DNA of 64,000 nucleotides. Origin: Methylobacterium sp. NMS14P. Lineage in GTDB: Bacteria > Pseudomonadota > Alphaproteobacteria > Rhizobiales > Beijerinckiaceae. A model generated the notes under the pieces. The model did no database searches. It had not been told where the DNA came from and worked only from the letters and a program-made list of their open reading frames with translations. Location of the stretch: contig NZ_CP087106.1 of assembly GCF_028583545.1 (NCBI RefSeq), forward strand, positions 1,866,501-1,930,500. The letters are read 5' to 3'. Position numbers and translations under genes: made by a program. Of this stretch, positions 51,018-59,424 are shown piece after piece. The stretch's first letter is position 1, and each line of letters begins with the position of its first letter.

Positions 51018-51416
51018 ATGGACCTCACCCACGTTCGCGCCTTCGCGGCCGCCCTGGCGGCGAAGGACCGGGACGCCATGCTGGCGCAGATGGCCGAGGG
51101 GGTGGTGCTCAACACCCCGCTCGCCGCCGAGCCCGTGCGCGGGAAGGCGGCGATCCGGCCGGTGGTCGACGCCCTGCTGGCGGCGGTCGACGCCTTCGAG
51201 GTCCGCGAGATCCTGGAAGGCCCCGCGCACGCCGCCGCCTTCTTCGGCGCGACGGCCGGCCCGCACCGCCTCGACGGGATGGATTACTGGCGCCTCGACG
51301 CGGCCGGGCGCATCGCCGAGATGACCGTCCTGTGGCGGCCGCTGCCGGAGGCGATCGCCGTCCGGGACCGCCTGGCCCGCGCCGCGGAGACGCCGACTTC
51401 CGCGGCGACCGGGTGA
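51018..51416 (+). CDS. NTF2/SnoaL-like small protein
   Basis: A 132-residue cone-shaped NTF2-like protein (MDLTHVRAFAAALAAKDRDA, then MAEGVVLNTPLAAEPVRGKA and LDGMDYWRLDAAGRIAEMTV). The family serves as isomerases, hydrolases or binding proteins. TAGGAG 7 nt upstream is a good ribosome site. It follows the DJ-1 gene by 10 bp, so the two probably share a message and a pathway. Function unknown. Confidence 0.75.
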   Translation: MDLTHVRAFAAALAAKDRDAMLAQMAEGVVLNTPLAAEPVRGKAAIRPVVDALLAAVDAFEVREILEGPAHAAAFFGATAGPHRLDGMDYWRLDAAGRIAEMTVLWRPLPEAIAVRDRLARAAETPTSAATG

Positions 51417-51463
51417 CACGATCCGTCATCGGACCTATCTGTCCGATCTGGACGGGTTGAACC

Positions 51464-51802
51464 ATGTCGGACGTAACACTGAGAACCGCGAAATTCGCGA
51501 TCGGCGCCGTGGTGCGCCACCGGATCTACCCGTTCCGGGGCGTCGTGTTCGACGTCGACCCGGTGTTCGACAACACCGAGGAATGGTGGCTGTCGATCCC
51601 CGAGGAGGTCCGGCCGCGCAAGGACCAGCCCTTCTACCACCTGCTCGCCGAGAACGCCGAGACCGAGTACGTGGCCTACGTGTCGGAGCAGAACCTCCTG
51701 CCCGACACGTCGGGCGAGGCCCTGCGCCACGCCGGCATCGCCGAGATGTTCGAGCGCGACGCCGCCGGCGCGTACCGGATGCGCGACCGCGCCACGAACT
51801 GA
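51464..51802 (+). CDS. hspQ: Heat-shock protein HspQ
   Basis: A 112-residue protein with the HspQ/YccV signature FAIGAVVRHRIYPFRGVVFD, then PVFDNTEEWWLSIPEEVRPR and PFYHLLAENAETEYVAYVSE. In enterics HspQ is a hemimethylated-DNA-binding, Lon-modulating protein; the family match is clear. No heat-shock promoter was recognised in the 47-bp gap upstream. Confidence 0.9.
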   Translation: MSDVTLRTAKFAIGAVVRHRIYPFRGVVFDVDPVFDNTEEWWLSIPEEVRPRKDQPFYHLLAENAETEYVAYVSEQNLLPDTSGEALRHAGIAEMFERDAAGAYRMRDRATN

Positions 51803-51814
51803 GGCGCCCGGTCC

Positions 51815-52885
51815 GTGAAGGTCCTGGCAAGCGGCGGGCGCTCGTCTGCCGCGACGGCCCGTGCCGTCGGACGAGCCCGCCCCGTGGTCGCCAACCCCCG
51901 CATCGCCGCTGCGCTCCTGCTCGCTGGCCTGCTCACGGGCGCGGCGCGCGCCAACGACAGCGCGGCCGAGCTCGATGCCGGCGGCCTCGTCCTGCGGCGC
52001 GAGCCCGGGATCGTGCTGGCGAGCGAGGACCTGTCGATCGCCCGCGACCGGATCGACGTGTCCTACCTGTTCCGCAATCAGGTTCAGGAGCCGCGCACGG
52101 TGCGGATCGCCTTCCCGCTGCCGCCGATCGACGGGCGGGAGCTCAGCTTCTCGGCCCTGGCGCTGCCCCGGCCCGACAGCCCGAACTTCGTCGGCTTCAC
52201 CGTCACGGTCGACGGCAAGCCCCTCGAGCCCGAGCTGGAGGAGCGCGCCTTCGTGGGCGAGCGCGAGGTGACGGACCTGCTGCGCCGGCACGGCCTGCCG
52301 CTGAACCCGCTGCGCTTCGACGCGATCAGCACGGCGGCCAAGCGGATCGGCGCGCCCGAATGGGCCGCGCTGGTCAAGGCCGGGCTCTTCCCCGACGTCC
52401 CCGACACGCCGGACCGGATGACCGAGGGGCTCTGGCGCGGCGAGGCCAAGTTCCACTGGCTCCAGACCTTCCCGCCCGGGCAGGAGGTCCGGATCGCCCA
52501 CAGCTACGCGCCCGTGAACGGCGCCCATTTCCTCGACCTCAAGGAAGCGTCCCGCCCGGGCTACCGGGCGACCTACTGCCTGGACGAGGCCGGGCTCGCG
52601 GCGATCCGACGCCTGCACGCGAAGGCGGCCGGTCCCGGCGGCTACCTGCGGGCGACCGTAGTACCCTACATCGTCACCACGGCGCGCAACTGGGCCGCGC
52701 CGATCGGGCGCTTCACCCTGACGGTCGACAAGGGCAGCCCGGAGGCGGTCGTCAGCTTCTGCCGCACGGACATCCGGAAGACCGGGCCGACCACGTTCCG
52801 CTGGGAGGCCCGGGACTACGTGCCCGACCAGGACCTGCGCGTGCTGATCGTCCAGCCGGCCTCGGGGACCCCGGGGACCCGTTAG
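51815..52885 (+). CDS. DUF4424-type secreted protein
   Basis: A 356-residue protein with a signal peptide (VVANPRIAAALLLAGLLTGA, cleavage near ARA-ND) and a mature part of beta-rich repeats (DVSYLFRNQVQEPRTVRIAF, then KFHWLQTFPPGQEVRIAHSY). This is the DUF4424 pattern. There is a GTG at 51815 (GAGG 10 nt upstream) and another at 51884 nearer the signal peptide; the second would give the more usual signal. Function unknown, periplasm likely. It converges on IalB across a hairpin pair. Confidence 0.72.
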   Translation: MKVLASGGRSSAATARAVGRARPVVANPRIAAALLLAGLLTGAARANDSAAELDAGGLVLRREPGIVLASEDLSIARDRIDVSYLFRNQVQEPRTVRIAFPLPPIDGRELSFSALALPRPDSPNFVGFTVTVDGKPLEPELEERAFVGEREVTDLLRRHGLPLNPLRFDAISTAAKRIGAPEWAALVKAGLFPDVPDTPDRMTEGLWRGEAKFHWLQTFPPGQEVRIAHSYAPVNGAHFLDLKEASRPGYRATYCLDEAGLAAIRRLHAKAAGPGGYLRATVVPYIVTTARNWAAPIGRFTLTVDKGSPEAVVSFCRTDIRKTGPTTFRWEARDYVPDQDLRVLIVQPASGTPGTR

Positions 52886-52908
52886 GTCTCGCCGCCGGGC
52901 GGGTCGAA

Positions 52909-52966
52909 CGCGAGGGGCCGAACCTCGCGGCCCGGCCCCCGATACGGACCCGCCGCGCGGCGGGTC
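52909..52966. terminator. Two hairpins between convergent DUF4424 and IalB genes
   Basis: CGCGAGG-GGCCGAA-CCTCGCG (52909-52929) and the perfect palindrome GACCCGCCGCGCGGCGGGTC (52947-52966). They lie between the two stop codons and probably end both messages. Confidence 0.7.
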
Positions 52967-52974
52967 GATGGCGC

Positions 52975-53754
52975 TTACTTGGCGGCCGGGGCCGGCGCCG
53001 GCGCCGCACCGGCGGCCGGGGCGGCGCCCTGCTGCTGCTCGAGCTTCTTGCGCATGTCCTCGGAGCGCTTCTCCAGCTCGGCCTGGAGCTTCTTCTGCTG
53101 CTCCTCGAGGACCTTCGGGTCGATGGCCGGGCCGTCGAAGGCCTTGCCGAAGCCGGCCAGCGGCACCGCGAAGGTGACCTCGCGCTGGGTCTGGTTCTGG
53201 ACCGAGACGTTCAGGGTCGTGCCCTTCTTCATCGCGGCGATCACGCCGGCATCGACGCCGCCGGCCTCGGCGAAGCAGCCGTTCGGGAAGCAGACCGCGA
53301 AGCGGCCGGCGGTCGCCGCCTGGCCGTCGACGCTGAAGCGGATGCCCGGCTGCAGCAGCAGGCCGAGCGGCAGCAGGTAGCGCACCACGCGCACCTCCTG
53401 CTTCTGGGCGGCGTTCTTCATCTCGTAGACCGCCACGGCCAGCACCGGCTGGCCCTGGTCGGACACGAAGTCGCGGGTCGTGTAGCAGATGTCGGTGCCC
53501 GAACCCTGATCCTTGCCGCAGACCTTGGTCCAGTCGGCCTGGCTCGGCTCGGACTTCACCGCGACGATCTGCGGGCCCGTCTGGGCGGCCGGGGTGTTGG
53601 CCGCGGGGGTGCCCGGGGCGGTCGGCGCCGGGGCGGCCGGCGCGGGCGCGGCGGGCTTCTTCGGCTGCGCCAGGGCCGGCGCGGCCGCGAGGCCGAGGCC
53701 CGCGAGACCGAGGAGGGCGGCGCGGGCGAGCGTCGCGGTGCGGGTGAAGGACAT
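52975..53754 (-). CDS. Invasion-associated locus B (IalB) family protein
   Basis: A 259-residue secreted protein. The signal peptide is LARAALLGLAGLGLAAAPAL (cleavage at ALA-QP), followed by a Pro/Ala linker. The IalB domain has its paired Cys (WTKVCGKDQGSGTDICYTTR, and FAVCFPNGCFAEAG) and RYLLPLGLLLQPGIRFSVDG. The C-terminus is a Gln/Lys/Glu coiled coil (EEQQKKLQAELEKRSEDMRK) and an Ala/Pro tail, longer than usual. The family is periplasmic, of unknown housekeeping role outside Bartonella. ATG 53754 starts the signal peptide. Confidence 0.87.
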   Translation of the reverse strand: MSFTRTATLARAALLGLAGLGLAAAPALAQPKKPAAPAPAAPAPTAPGTPAANTPAAQTGPQIVAVKSEPSQADWTKVCGKDQGSGTDICYTTRDFVSDQGQPVLAVAVYEMKNAAQKQEVRVVRYLLPLGLLLQPGIRFSVDGQAATAGRFAVCFPNGCFAEAGGVDAGVIAAMKKGTTLNVSVQNQTQREVTFAVPLAGFGKAFDGPAIDPKVLEEQQKKLQAELEKRSEDMRKKLEQQQGAAPAAGAAPAPAPAAK

Positions 53755-54142
53755 CGGCTCTGACCCCTTGGAACGGACGTGTGTGGCTGGCAGGACGCGG
53801 AGCCGGCCTGGCGGCAGGTCCGCCGGAGCGACCGGCCGCCCGCCGCGTTGGCGCACCGCCCGGAGCTCCGGATGAATCGGTCCGGCCATCGGGCGGGACG
53901 GGCGCCCGTCTGCGCGCATCCCCCGCCCCGGCGACCGGGCGGCCTGCCTTTCCCCTCGAATGAGGCGAAGGCATGACACCGCGGCCTCGGAGGCTGTCGG
54001 AACCGTCCTGGCCGCGCCCGGCCCCCGATAGGCTCCCATCCGCCCGGCCGCAAGCGCGACGTTGCGCGGCCCTCTTAGCGGTCGGTTAACCCTGCCGGGC
54101 CGAGATGATAGAGGTTCTGCAGGATCGGCGGGGGCGGCGGGA
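53755..54142. other. Divergent intergenic region
   Basis: This 388-bp gap lies between IalB (leftward) and the ANL-like gene (rightward). The longer frames through it are Arg/Pro-rich and not gene-like. TTAG-N7-TTAA at 54075-54089 differs by one base from the CtrA-type TTAA-N7-TTAA pair and lies near the start of the right-hand gene. I see nothing else. Confidence 0.4.
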
Positions 54143-55477
54143 TTGAGCGCGTTGGCGGTGGCGGAGTGGGCGGCCGACGCCGCACCGGACGCGTCCGCGC
54201 GATCCGAGGACGCGCCCGACGGCCTGGCCGGCGCGCCGCTGGGCGGGCTGTTCGGCGGGCTGTCCGACGGTCTCGCGACCCGCCTGTTCGCCGCCGCCCT
54301 GACGGGCCCGCAGCGCACGGTCCTGCGTGATTCGGGGGACCGGGTCGCGTGGTGCGGGCGCCCGTCCATTACCTGGACCTACGCGGCCGCCGCCGAGATC
54401 GTCGGGCGGCTCGCCCGCGGCATCGGCGCGTGGCGGCTCCCGGCCGGCAGCCGGGTCGGGCTGTGGTATTCGGGCGGTGCCGAATCGGCCCTGGCCCACC
54501 TCGCCGTCGAGGCGGCGGGCCACCTGCCCTGCGCGATGCCCGCCCTCTGGGACGAGGCGGAGCTCTCCGCCGGGATCGAGGCGGCGGGCCTCGTGGCCGT
54601 GCTGACGGAGGGCCGCCGCGGCGCGCGCCGGCCCGCCGAGGACCTCACCCGCGCGGCCATGCGCCATTTCGCCCTGCGCTACCTCGCGGCCTTCGGCCCG
54701 AGCGTGCCGGACGGCGTGATCAGCCTCGACGCGATGGCCCTGGAGCGGGGCGTGGTCGAGCCGGCGCCGAGCCGCGGCCTCGTCACCTTCGCGGCCGGCG
54801 ATCCCGGCCGGCCGGTCTACCGCACCGCCGCGGCGCTGGCGGCGGCGGTCGCCGCCCATCTCGACGCGCTGCCCGTGACCGCGGACGAGCGGGTCCTGAC
54901 GCTCCTGCCCGGCCACGACCTGCGCGGCCTCGTGACCGGCCTGGGCACCGCCCTGGCGGCCGGCGCCGGCCTGGAGACCGTGCTGCCCTTCGACGAGGCC
55001 GGGTTCCGCGCCGCCCTTCTGCGGCCGGTGCCGACGCGGCTGGTGGTCCCGGCGCGGGTCGAATCGGCCCTCGCCGCCCTGCCGCTGCCCTGGACCGTCC
55101 GGGTCCTCGACGTGGTCCACCGCGCGCCCGCCCGGCTGACCCCCCGCGGCGCCGGGCCCGCGGGCCCGCAGCGCCTCGAGTCCCTGGTCCTGGGCGAGGC
55201 GCTGGTGCTCACGCGCCCCGGCCCGGACGACCTCGCCGCGACCCTGGCCGAGCCCGAGGGGGCCTTCCTGCCCCGCGATCTCTTGGACCTCGCCGGCGGC
55301 GCCGACGGCGCTCTCGCCTGCCGGGGCGCGGCCTGCGCGGCGGTCCCGCTCGCCCGCGGCGAGACCCCGGCGACGGATCCCCTGGCGTGGCGGAGCACGG
55401 GCTTCCGGCCGCTCCGCGCGGACGGGCTCGCGGATGGCACGGTGACGGCGATCGCCGCGACGGTCCCGTCCGCCTGA
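54143..55477 (+). CDS. Degenerate adenylate-forming (ANL/AMP-binding) protein
   Basis: A protein of about 444 residues that follows the ANL fold in its N-terminal part (SITWTYAAAAEIVGRLARGI, then GSRVGLWYSGGAESALAHLA and AGHLPCAMPALWDEAEL). The ATP P-loop, normally (S/T)SG(S/T)TG-x-PK, is degraded to TFAAGDPGRPV at about residues 213-224, losing the invariant Lys. The C-terminal lid with its catalytic Lys is missing or unrecognisable; the length is about 100 residues short. The start is unclear: TTG 54143 has GGCGG just before it, TTG 54062 is longer. It is probably a non-catalytic paralogue. Role unknown. Confidence 0.55.
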   Translation: MSALAVAEWAADAAPDASARSEDAPDGLAGAPLGGLFGGLSDGLATRLFAAALTGPQRTVLRDSGDRVAWCGRPSITWTYAAAAEIVGRLARGIGAWRLPAGSRVGLWYSGGAESALAHLAVEAAGHLPCAMPALWDEAELSAGIEAAGLVAVLTEGRRGARRPAEDLTRAAMRHFALRYLAAFGPSVPDGVISLDAMALERGVVEPAPSRGLVTFAAGDPGRPVYRTAAALAAAVAAHLDALPVTADERVLTLLPGHDLRGLVTGLGTALAAGAGLETVLPFDEAGFRAALLRPVPTRLVVPARVESALAALPLPWTVRVLDVVHRAPARLTPRGAGPAGPQRLESLVLGEALVLTRPGPDDLAATLAEPEGAFLPRDLLDLAGGADGALACRGAACAAVPLARGETPATDPLAWRSTGFRPLRADGLADGTVTAIAATVPSA

Positions 55478-55638
55478 ACGGCGGACGATCCCCGGTTCAT
55501 CCGGCACTCAGGCGGCGCGGATAATCTCGCATCTGCACACGGACCGACGGATCCGATCCGCCTGTTCGCGGGTTCTGCATCGGATTGTCGTGACGGCTAT
55601 CTTTCCAAGCCGTCCCGGATGGAGTACCGCTCAAGCTT

Positions 55639-55983
55639 ATGGGTGCGCTGCAACAAGTGCTCGTGGTCGACGACGGCGTCCGCGCCGTGGACCGGTCCCT
55701 CTCGGGCGAGCTGGCCAGCCTCGGATACGCGAGCGTGACCGCCTCGATGGAGGCGGCGGACGACGTGCTGACCGTGATCGCCCGCCCGGCCGCCGTGCTG
55801 CTCCAGGCGCCCACCCGCCGGGATCCGGCCTACGCGCGCCGCGCCGCCCGCCTCCGCGGCCAGCTGCGCGAGCGCGGCATCCCGGTGATCCTCATCGGTG
55901 ATTCGGGCGAGGCCCGCGCCGGCGGCCCGGTCGATCTCGCGACCCGGCTCGGCGCCTACGTGGCCGCGCAGCCGGATCTCTGA
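55639..55983 (+). CDS. Receiver-like protein lacking the phosphoacceptor
   Basis: A 114-residue protein with the CheY-like start QVLVVDDGVRAVDRSLSGEL (D11-D12) and alternating alpha/beta layout to RERGIPVILIGDSGEARAGG. At the place of the phosphoacceptor Asp it has Gln (AAVLLQAPT, Q56), and the conserved Lys near the end is not evident. It is thus a pseudo-receiver, possibly signalling by partner binding. A single gene; no kinase is adjacent. The ribosome site is weak (GGAG 14 nt away). Confidence 0.6.
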   Translation: MGALQQVLVVDDGVRAVDRSLSGELASLGYASVTASMEAADDVLTVIARPAAVLLQAPTRRDPAYARRAARLRGQLRERGIPVILIGDSGEARAGGPVDLATRLGAYVAAQPDL

Positions 55984-56288
55984 GGCCCGTCTCCGCCTTC
56001 AACGCGGGCGGCCACCGCGCCCGGACGCGTGCGACGCGACGGAGGCCGCGCCGGGGCCGAGCGCCGCCTGGAATAACCCATCACTGCCTCCGCTGGTACT
56101 CCCGCAACCCAGGACGGGGGAGCGAATCGGGCCGCCGTCGCCCGGGACAGGGCCGACGGCCGAGCCCGTCCGTGCCGGGGGACGCGCGGCTCCCCTCGCC
56201 CGCACGGGAGAGGGGGCAGGGCACGGCGCGGCTGTCTCGACCGGAGATGCCTGTCGTCCTGGCCGTTGCACCACGATCGGGCGCGGCC
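55984..56288. other. Convergent intergenic region carrying a dispersed repeat
   Basis: This 305-bp gap lies between the receiver-like gene (rightward) and the UbiH-type gene (leftward). From 56192 it holds the second extended copy of the CCCTCTCCCG repeat, whose tail GGCCCTAG includes the UbiH stop codon. The left part, 55984-56190, has no recognisable gene. Confidence 0.6.
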
Positions 56289-56291
56289 CTA
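56192..56291. repeat. CCCTCTCCCG repeat, second extended copy
   Basis: The hairpin CCCCTCGCCCGCACGGGAGA is followed at about 56260 by GGCCGTTGCACCACGATCGG and GGCCCTAG, parallel to the unit at 49146-49240. Both extended copies abut the 3' end of a minus-strand gene that faces a plus-strand gene. Confidence 0.78.
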
Positions 56292-57518
56292 GCGCGCCGC
56301 CCGCATCAGCTCCGGCGCGCCGATTCGCGGCAGCACGCCCTCCCGCATCACCAGGCGCCGCAGCGGCCCGAGCTGCGTCATCGCCAGCAGGCCGAGGCCG
56401 CGCAGCGCGTCGACCGGCAGCAGGTCGGTGAGCAGGCTGCGGTTGAGGAGATCGACCGCGGCGGTGCGCGCGGCCGTGTCGACGCGGCGCGCCCGCGCGT
56501 AGCCGTCGAGCACGGCGCGGGAGCCGGGATCGCGGCGGTCGCGGGCGGCGGCCAGCACCGCGTCGCGCAGGGTCGCGGCGTCGCGCAGGCCGAGATTGAG
56601 CCCCTGCGCGCCGATCGGCGGGAAGACGTGGGCCGCCTCCCCGATCAGCGCGAGCCGCGGCGCCACCGGGGTCGCCGCCGCGAGGCCGCGCATCGGCACG
56701 AGGCCCCGGGGACCGTCAACCCGCATGGCGCCGAGCATCGCCCGGGCCTGCCGCTCCACCGCCTGCCCCAGCGCCGCGTCGTCGAGGGCGGCGAGCCGCC
56801 GGGCCGCCCCCTCCCCGGTCACCCAGACGAGGCTGGACCGGTGGCCGCCCGGCAGCGGCACCAGGGTGAAGGGCCCCGACCGGGTGTGAAACTCGGTGGA
56901 GACGTCGCGGTGCGGGCGCGCGTGGGCCAGGATCGTGGTGATGGCGCTCTGCGGGTAGGTCCAGTCGTGCACGCGGACGCCGCTGGCGGCCCGCAGCGGC
57001 GAGCGGGCCCCGTCGGCCCCCACCACGAGCCGGGCCTCGACGCTCGTCCCGTCCGCCAGCGCGACCCGCGCGGCCGTCTCGCCGGCCACGGTACCGGCGG
57101 CATCCGCCTCGAACAGGGTGAGGTTGTCCTGCGCCCGGGCGCGGGCGCGCAGGCTCTCGACCAGGCGGGCGCTCTCGACGTTCCAGCCGAAGGCGTCGAG
57201 GCCGATCTCGGCGGCGCGGAACTGCGCCGGCGGTGGCCGGAACAGGCTGCCGGTGTCGTCGATGATCTGCAGCGTGCAGAGCGGGCTCGCGTGCGGCGCC
57301 ACCGCCTCCCAGGCGCCGAGCGCCTCCAGCAGGCGCACCGACCCGTCGAGGAGCGCGACGGTCCGTCCGTCCGCCACCGGGGCGTGGCGCCCGATCAGCG
57401 CCGTGGGGATCCCTTCGCGGGCGACCGCCAGCGCGGCGGCGAGCCCCGCGGCCCCGGCTCCGACCACCGCGACCGCGAACGGCGCGCCGGCTTCTTCGAT
57501 CTCGGCTCCTTCGGACAT
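56289..57518 (-). CDS. UbiH/UbiF-type FAD monooxygenase
   Basis: A 409-residue aromatic hydroxylase-family flavoprotein. FAD site 1 is AVAVVGAGAAGLAAALAVAR (GxGxxG at G20-G25); the mid-protein LVVGADGARSPLRAASGVRV is the DG motif; site 2 is ALIGEAAHVFPPIGAQGLNL, the UbiH GD/E-AAH form. It should hydroxylate a polyprenyl-phenol in ubiquinone synthesis, but which ring position cannot be read. ATG 57518 is used; the frame to 57677 overlaps the divergent gene. It is divergent from a methyltransferase, though that is not UbiG/UbiE-like in sequence. Confidence 0.85.
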   Translation of the reverse strand: MSEGAEIEEAGAPFAVAVVGAGAAGLAAALAVAREGIPTALIGRHAPVADGRTVALLDGSVRLLEALGAWEAVAPHASPLCTLQIIDDTGSLFRPPPAQFRAAEIGLDAFGWNVESARLVESLRARARAQDNLTLFEADAAGTVAGETAARVALADGTSVEARLVVGADGARSPLRAASGVRVHDWTYPQSAITTILAHARPHRDVSTEFHTRSGPFTLVPLPGGHRSSLVWVTGEGAARRLAALDDAALGQAVERQARAMLGAMRVDGPRGLVPMRGLAAATPVAPRLALIGEAAHVFPPIGAQGLNLGLRDAATLRDAVLAAARDRRDPGSRAVLDGYARARRVDTAARTAAVDLLNRSLLTDLLPVDALRGLGLLAMTQLGPLRRLVMREGVLPRIGAPELMRAAR

Positions 57519-57612
57519 GCTGCCCCGCACGATCTCCGCTCGTTCCCGTGCCGGTCGGACCTCGCTCGCCGGAGGCCCGGGAGAAGGCCGGCGCGTCTCC
57601 CGCGCACGGCAC

Positions 57613-58416
57613 GTGCCCGTATCTGAGCTTTCGGGTATCTCTGCCAAGCCCGATCCGCGAAGGCCACAGCGCCGCATCCCGGAGGCGCATCTCCACGCCT
57701 GTTACGACCGGCTGATCGCCGCCGGGCTGTTCCCGGCGCGCGGCCGGATCTGCGACGCGGGCTGCGGCACCGGCCAGATCTCCCTGCCCCTCGCCGGACG
57801 CGGCTACGCAGTCGCGGGCTACGACATCGCGGTCGAGATGGTGCAGCGTGCCCGGGCGAAGCTGCCGGCCGGGCTGGACGCCCTCTACGCGGTGGCGGAT
57901 GTCCGCGCCCTGCCCGAGGCGGATCGCGCCTGCGACGCGGTGGTCGTCTCCAAGCTGTTCATGCACATCGCCGACTGGCAGGCGGCGGTCCTGGAGCTGG
58001 TCCGGGTGGCGAGGCCCGGCGCGCCGATCGCCCACCTGCGCGACCGGGGCGCCTACGGCACGGCGGTCCGCCGCCACTTCGCGGCGCGCCTCCGCGCGGC
58101 CGGCTTCGCGCGGCTGTTCCTCGGGCCCGATCCCGGCTCCAGCGCGGAGCTCGTCGCCTTCCTGGCCGGCCGGGGCTGGTCGCCGGTCCCGGTGGCGACG
58201 GCGGATCTCACGTGGCGCTTCGACACGTCGGCCGCCGAGACCCTCCGGGGCCTGCGCGAGCGGATCTTCGCCGAGTTCTGGTACGTGCCGGAGGCCGCCT
58301 ACGCGGCGGCCCTGGCCGAGACCGAGGCCTGGGCGGCGGCCGAGCCCGGCGGCCTCGACCGCGCCGAGACCATGACGGCCCGTCTCGCGGTCGACCTGTT
58401 CCGGGCCGGCGGCTGA
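57613..58416 (+). CDS. Class I SAM-dependent methyltransferase
   Basis: A 267-residue (from GTG 57613) methyltransferase. The SAM-binding motif I is GRICDAGCGTGQISLPLAGR, then the acidic strand end AVAGYDIAVEM, motif II-like LPEADRACDAVVVSKLFMHI and motif III AVLELVRVARPGAPIAHLRD. The substrate domain is small. The true start is uncertain: no ATG is available near HLHACYDRL, and the long open frame upstream overlaps the UbiH-type gene. Substrate unknown. It lies 25 bp before the convergent hydrolase gene. Confidence 0.78.
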   Translation: MPVSELSGISAKPDPRRPQRRIPEAHLHACYDRLIAAGLFPARGRICDAGCGTGQISLPLAGRGYAVAGYDIAVEMVQRARAKLPAGLDALYAVADVRALPEADRACDAVVVSKLFMHIADWQAAVLELVRVARPGAPIAHLRDRGAYGTAVRRHFAARLRAAGFARLFLGPDPGSSAELVAFLAGRGWSPVPVATADLTWRFDTSAAETLRGLRERIFAEFWYVPEAAYAAALAETEAWAAAEPGGLDRAETMTARLAVDLFRAGG

Positions 58417-58441
58417 CCCATCGGCTGACTCATCGGCTGGC

Positions 58442-59326
58442 TCAGCGCAGGAACGCCGCCAGCTCCGAGACAACCGCGTCCGGCCGCTCCTCCTGGAGGG
58501 TGTGGCCGCAATCCAGCGCCCGGCCCGAGACGTCGGTCGCCTTCTCGCGCCACGTCTCCAGCACGTCGTAGGTCCGGCCGACCACGCCCTTCGCCCCCCA
58601 CAGCGCCAGCAGCGGCGCGGTGACCCGGGCCTCGGCATCGGCCGCGTCGTGCTCCAGGTCGATCCCGGCCGCCGCCCGGTAATCCTCGCAGATCGCGTGG
58701 CGGCAGGCCGGGTCGGCGTAGCAGCGCAGGTACTCGGCGAAGAGCTCCGGCGGGGTCGAGCCGGGGGTCTTCGACTGGCCCTCGACGTGGTGGCGCAGGA
58801 AGTATTCCGGGTCGGCCCCGATCAGCGTCTCCGGCAGGGGGTGGGGCTGGATGAAGAAGAACCACCAGAAATAGCGGGTGGCGAAATCCTTGTCGGTGCG
58901 CGCGTACATGGTCGCGGTCGGCGCGATGTCGAGGACGGCGACGCGCTCGACGGCGGCGGCGTGGTCCAGGGCGAGGCGGTGGGCGACCCGGCCGCCCCGG
59001 TCGTGGCCGACGACGGCGAAGCGCGCGTGCCCGAGCGCCCGCATCAGGGCCGCCGCGTCCGCCGCCATGGCGCGCTTGGCGTAGTTGGCGTGGCGCTCGC
59101 CCCCCGGCGGCTTGGCCGAATCGCCGTAGCCGCGCAGGTCCATCGCCACCACGGTGCGGTGCTCCGCGAGGCGCGGCGCGACGTGGAGCCACGTCGACAG
59201 CGTCTGCGGATGGCCGTGCAGGAGCAGCACCGGCGGCCCGGACCCGGCCGAGCGGGCGTTGATCGTCACGCCGGGCGCGGTCTCGATCCGGTGCCGGTCG
59301 AAACCCGGCAGGAAGTCGCGGGCCAT
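58442..59326 (-). CDS. Fluoroacetate/haloacetate dehalogenase-like alpha/beta hydrolase
   Basis: A 294-residue hydrolase close to the fluoroacetate dehalogenase and epoxide-hydrolase-like group. The oxyanion region is LLLHGHPQTLSTWLHVAPRL; the nucleophile is VVGHDRGGRVAHRL (D109, with R110 and R113 as in the carboxylate-binding pair), and the catalytic His is DCGHTLQEE. At the place of the halide-pocket His-Trp of the characterised enzyme I read Trp-Trp (RYFWWFFFIQP, W154-W155), from memory of the alignment. So dehalogenase activity is uncertain. ATG 59326 is chosen; it diverges from recG across about 100 bp. Confidence 0.8.
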   Translation of the reverse strand: MARDFLPGFDRHRIETAPGVTINARSAGSGPPVLLLHGHPQTLSTWLHVAPRLAEHRTVVAMDLRGYGDSAKPPGGERHANYAKRAMAADAAALMRALGHARFAVVGHDRGGRVAHRLALDHAAAVERVAVLDIAPTATMYARTDKDFATRYFWWFFFIQPHPLPETLIGADPEYFLRHHVEGQSKTPGSTPPELFAEYLRCYADPACRHAICEDYRAAAGIDLEHDAADAEARVTAPLLALWGAKGVVGRTYDVLETWREKATDVSGRALDCGHTLQEERPDAVVSELAAFLR

Positions 59327-59424
59327 GGATTCGGTCTCCGGGTTCGGTCTCCATCCTGCCGCACTGGCGCGCCGGGATGCACCGGATGATAAGGCGCCTC
59401 CGGCACCATGTCCGCCGAACCGCC

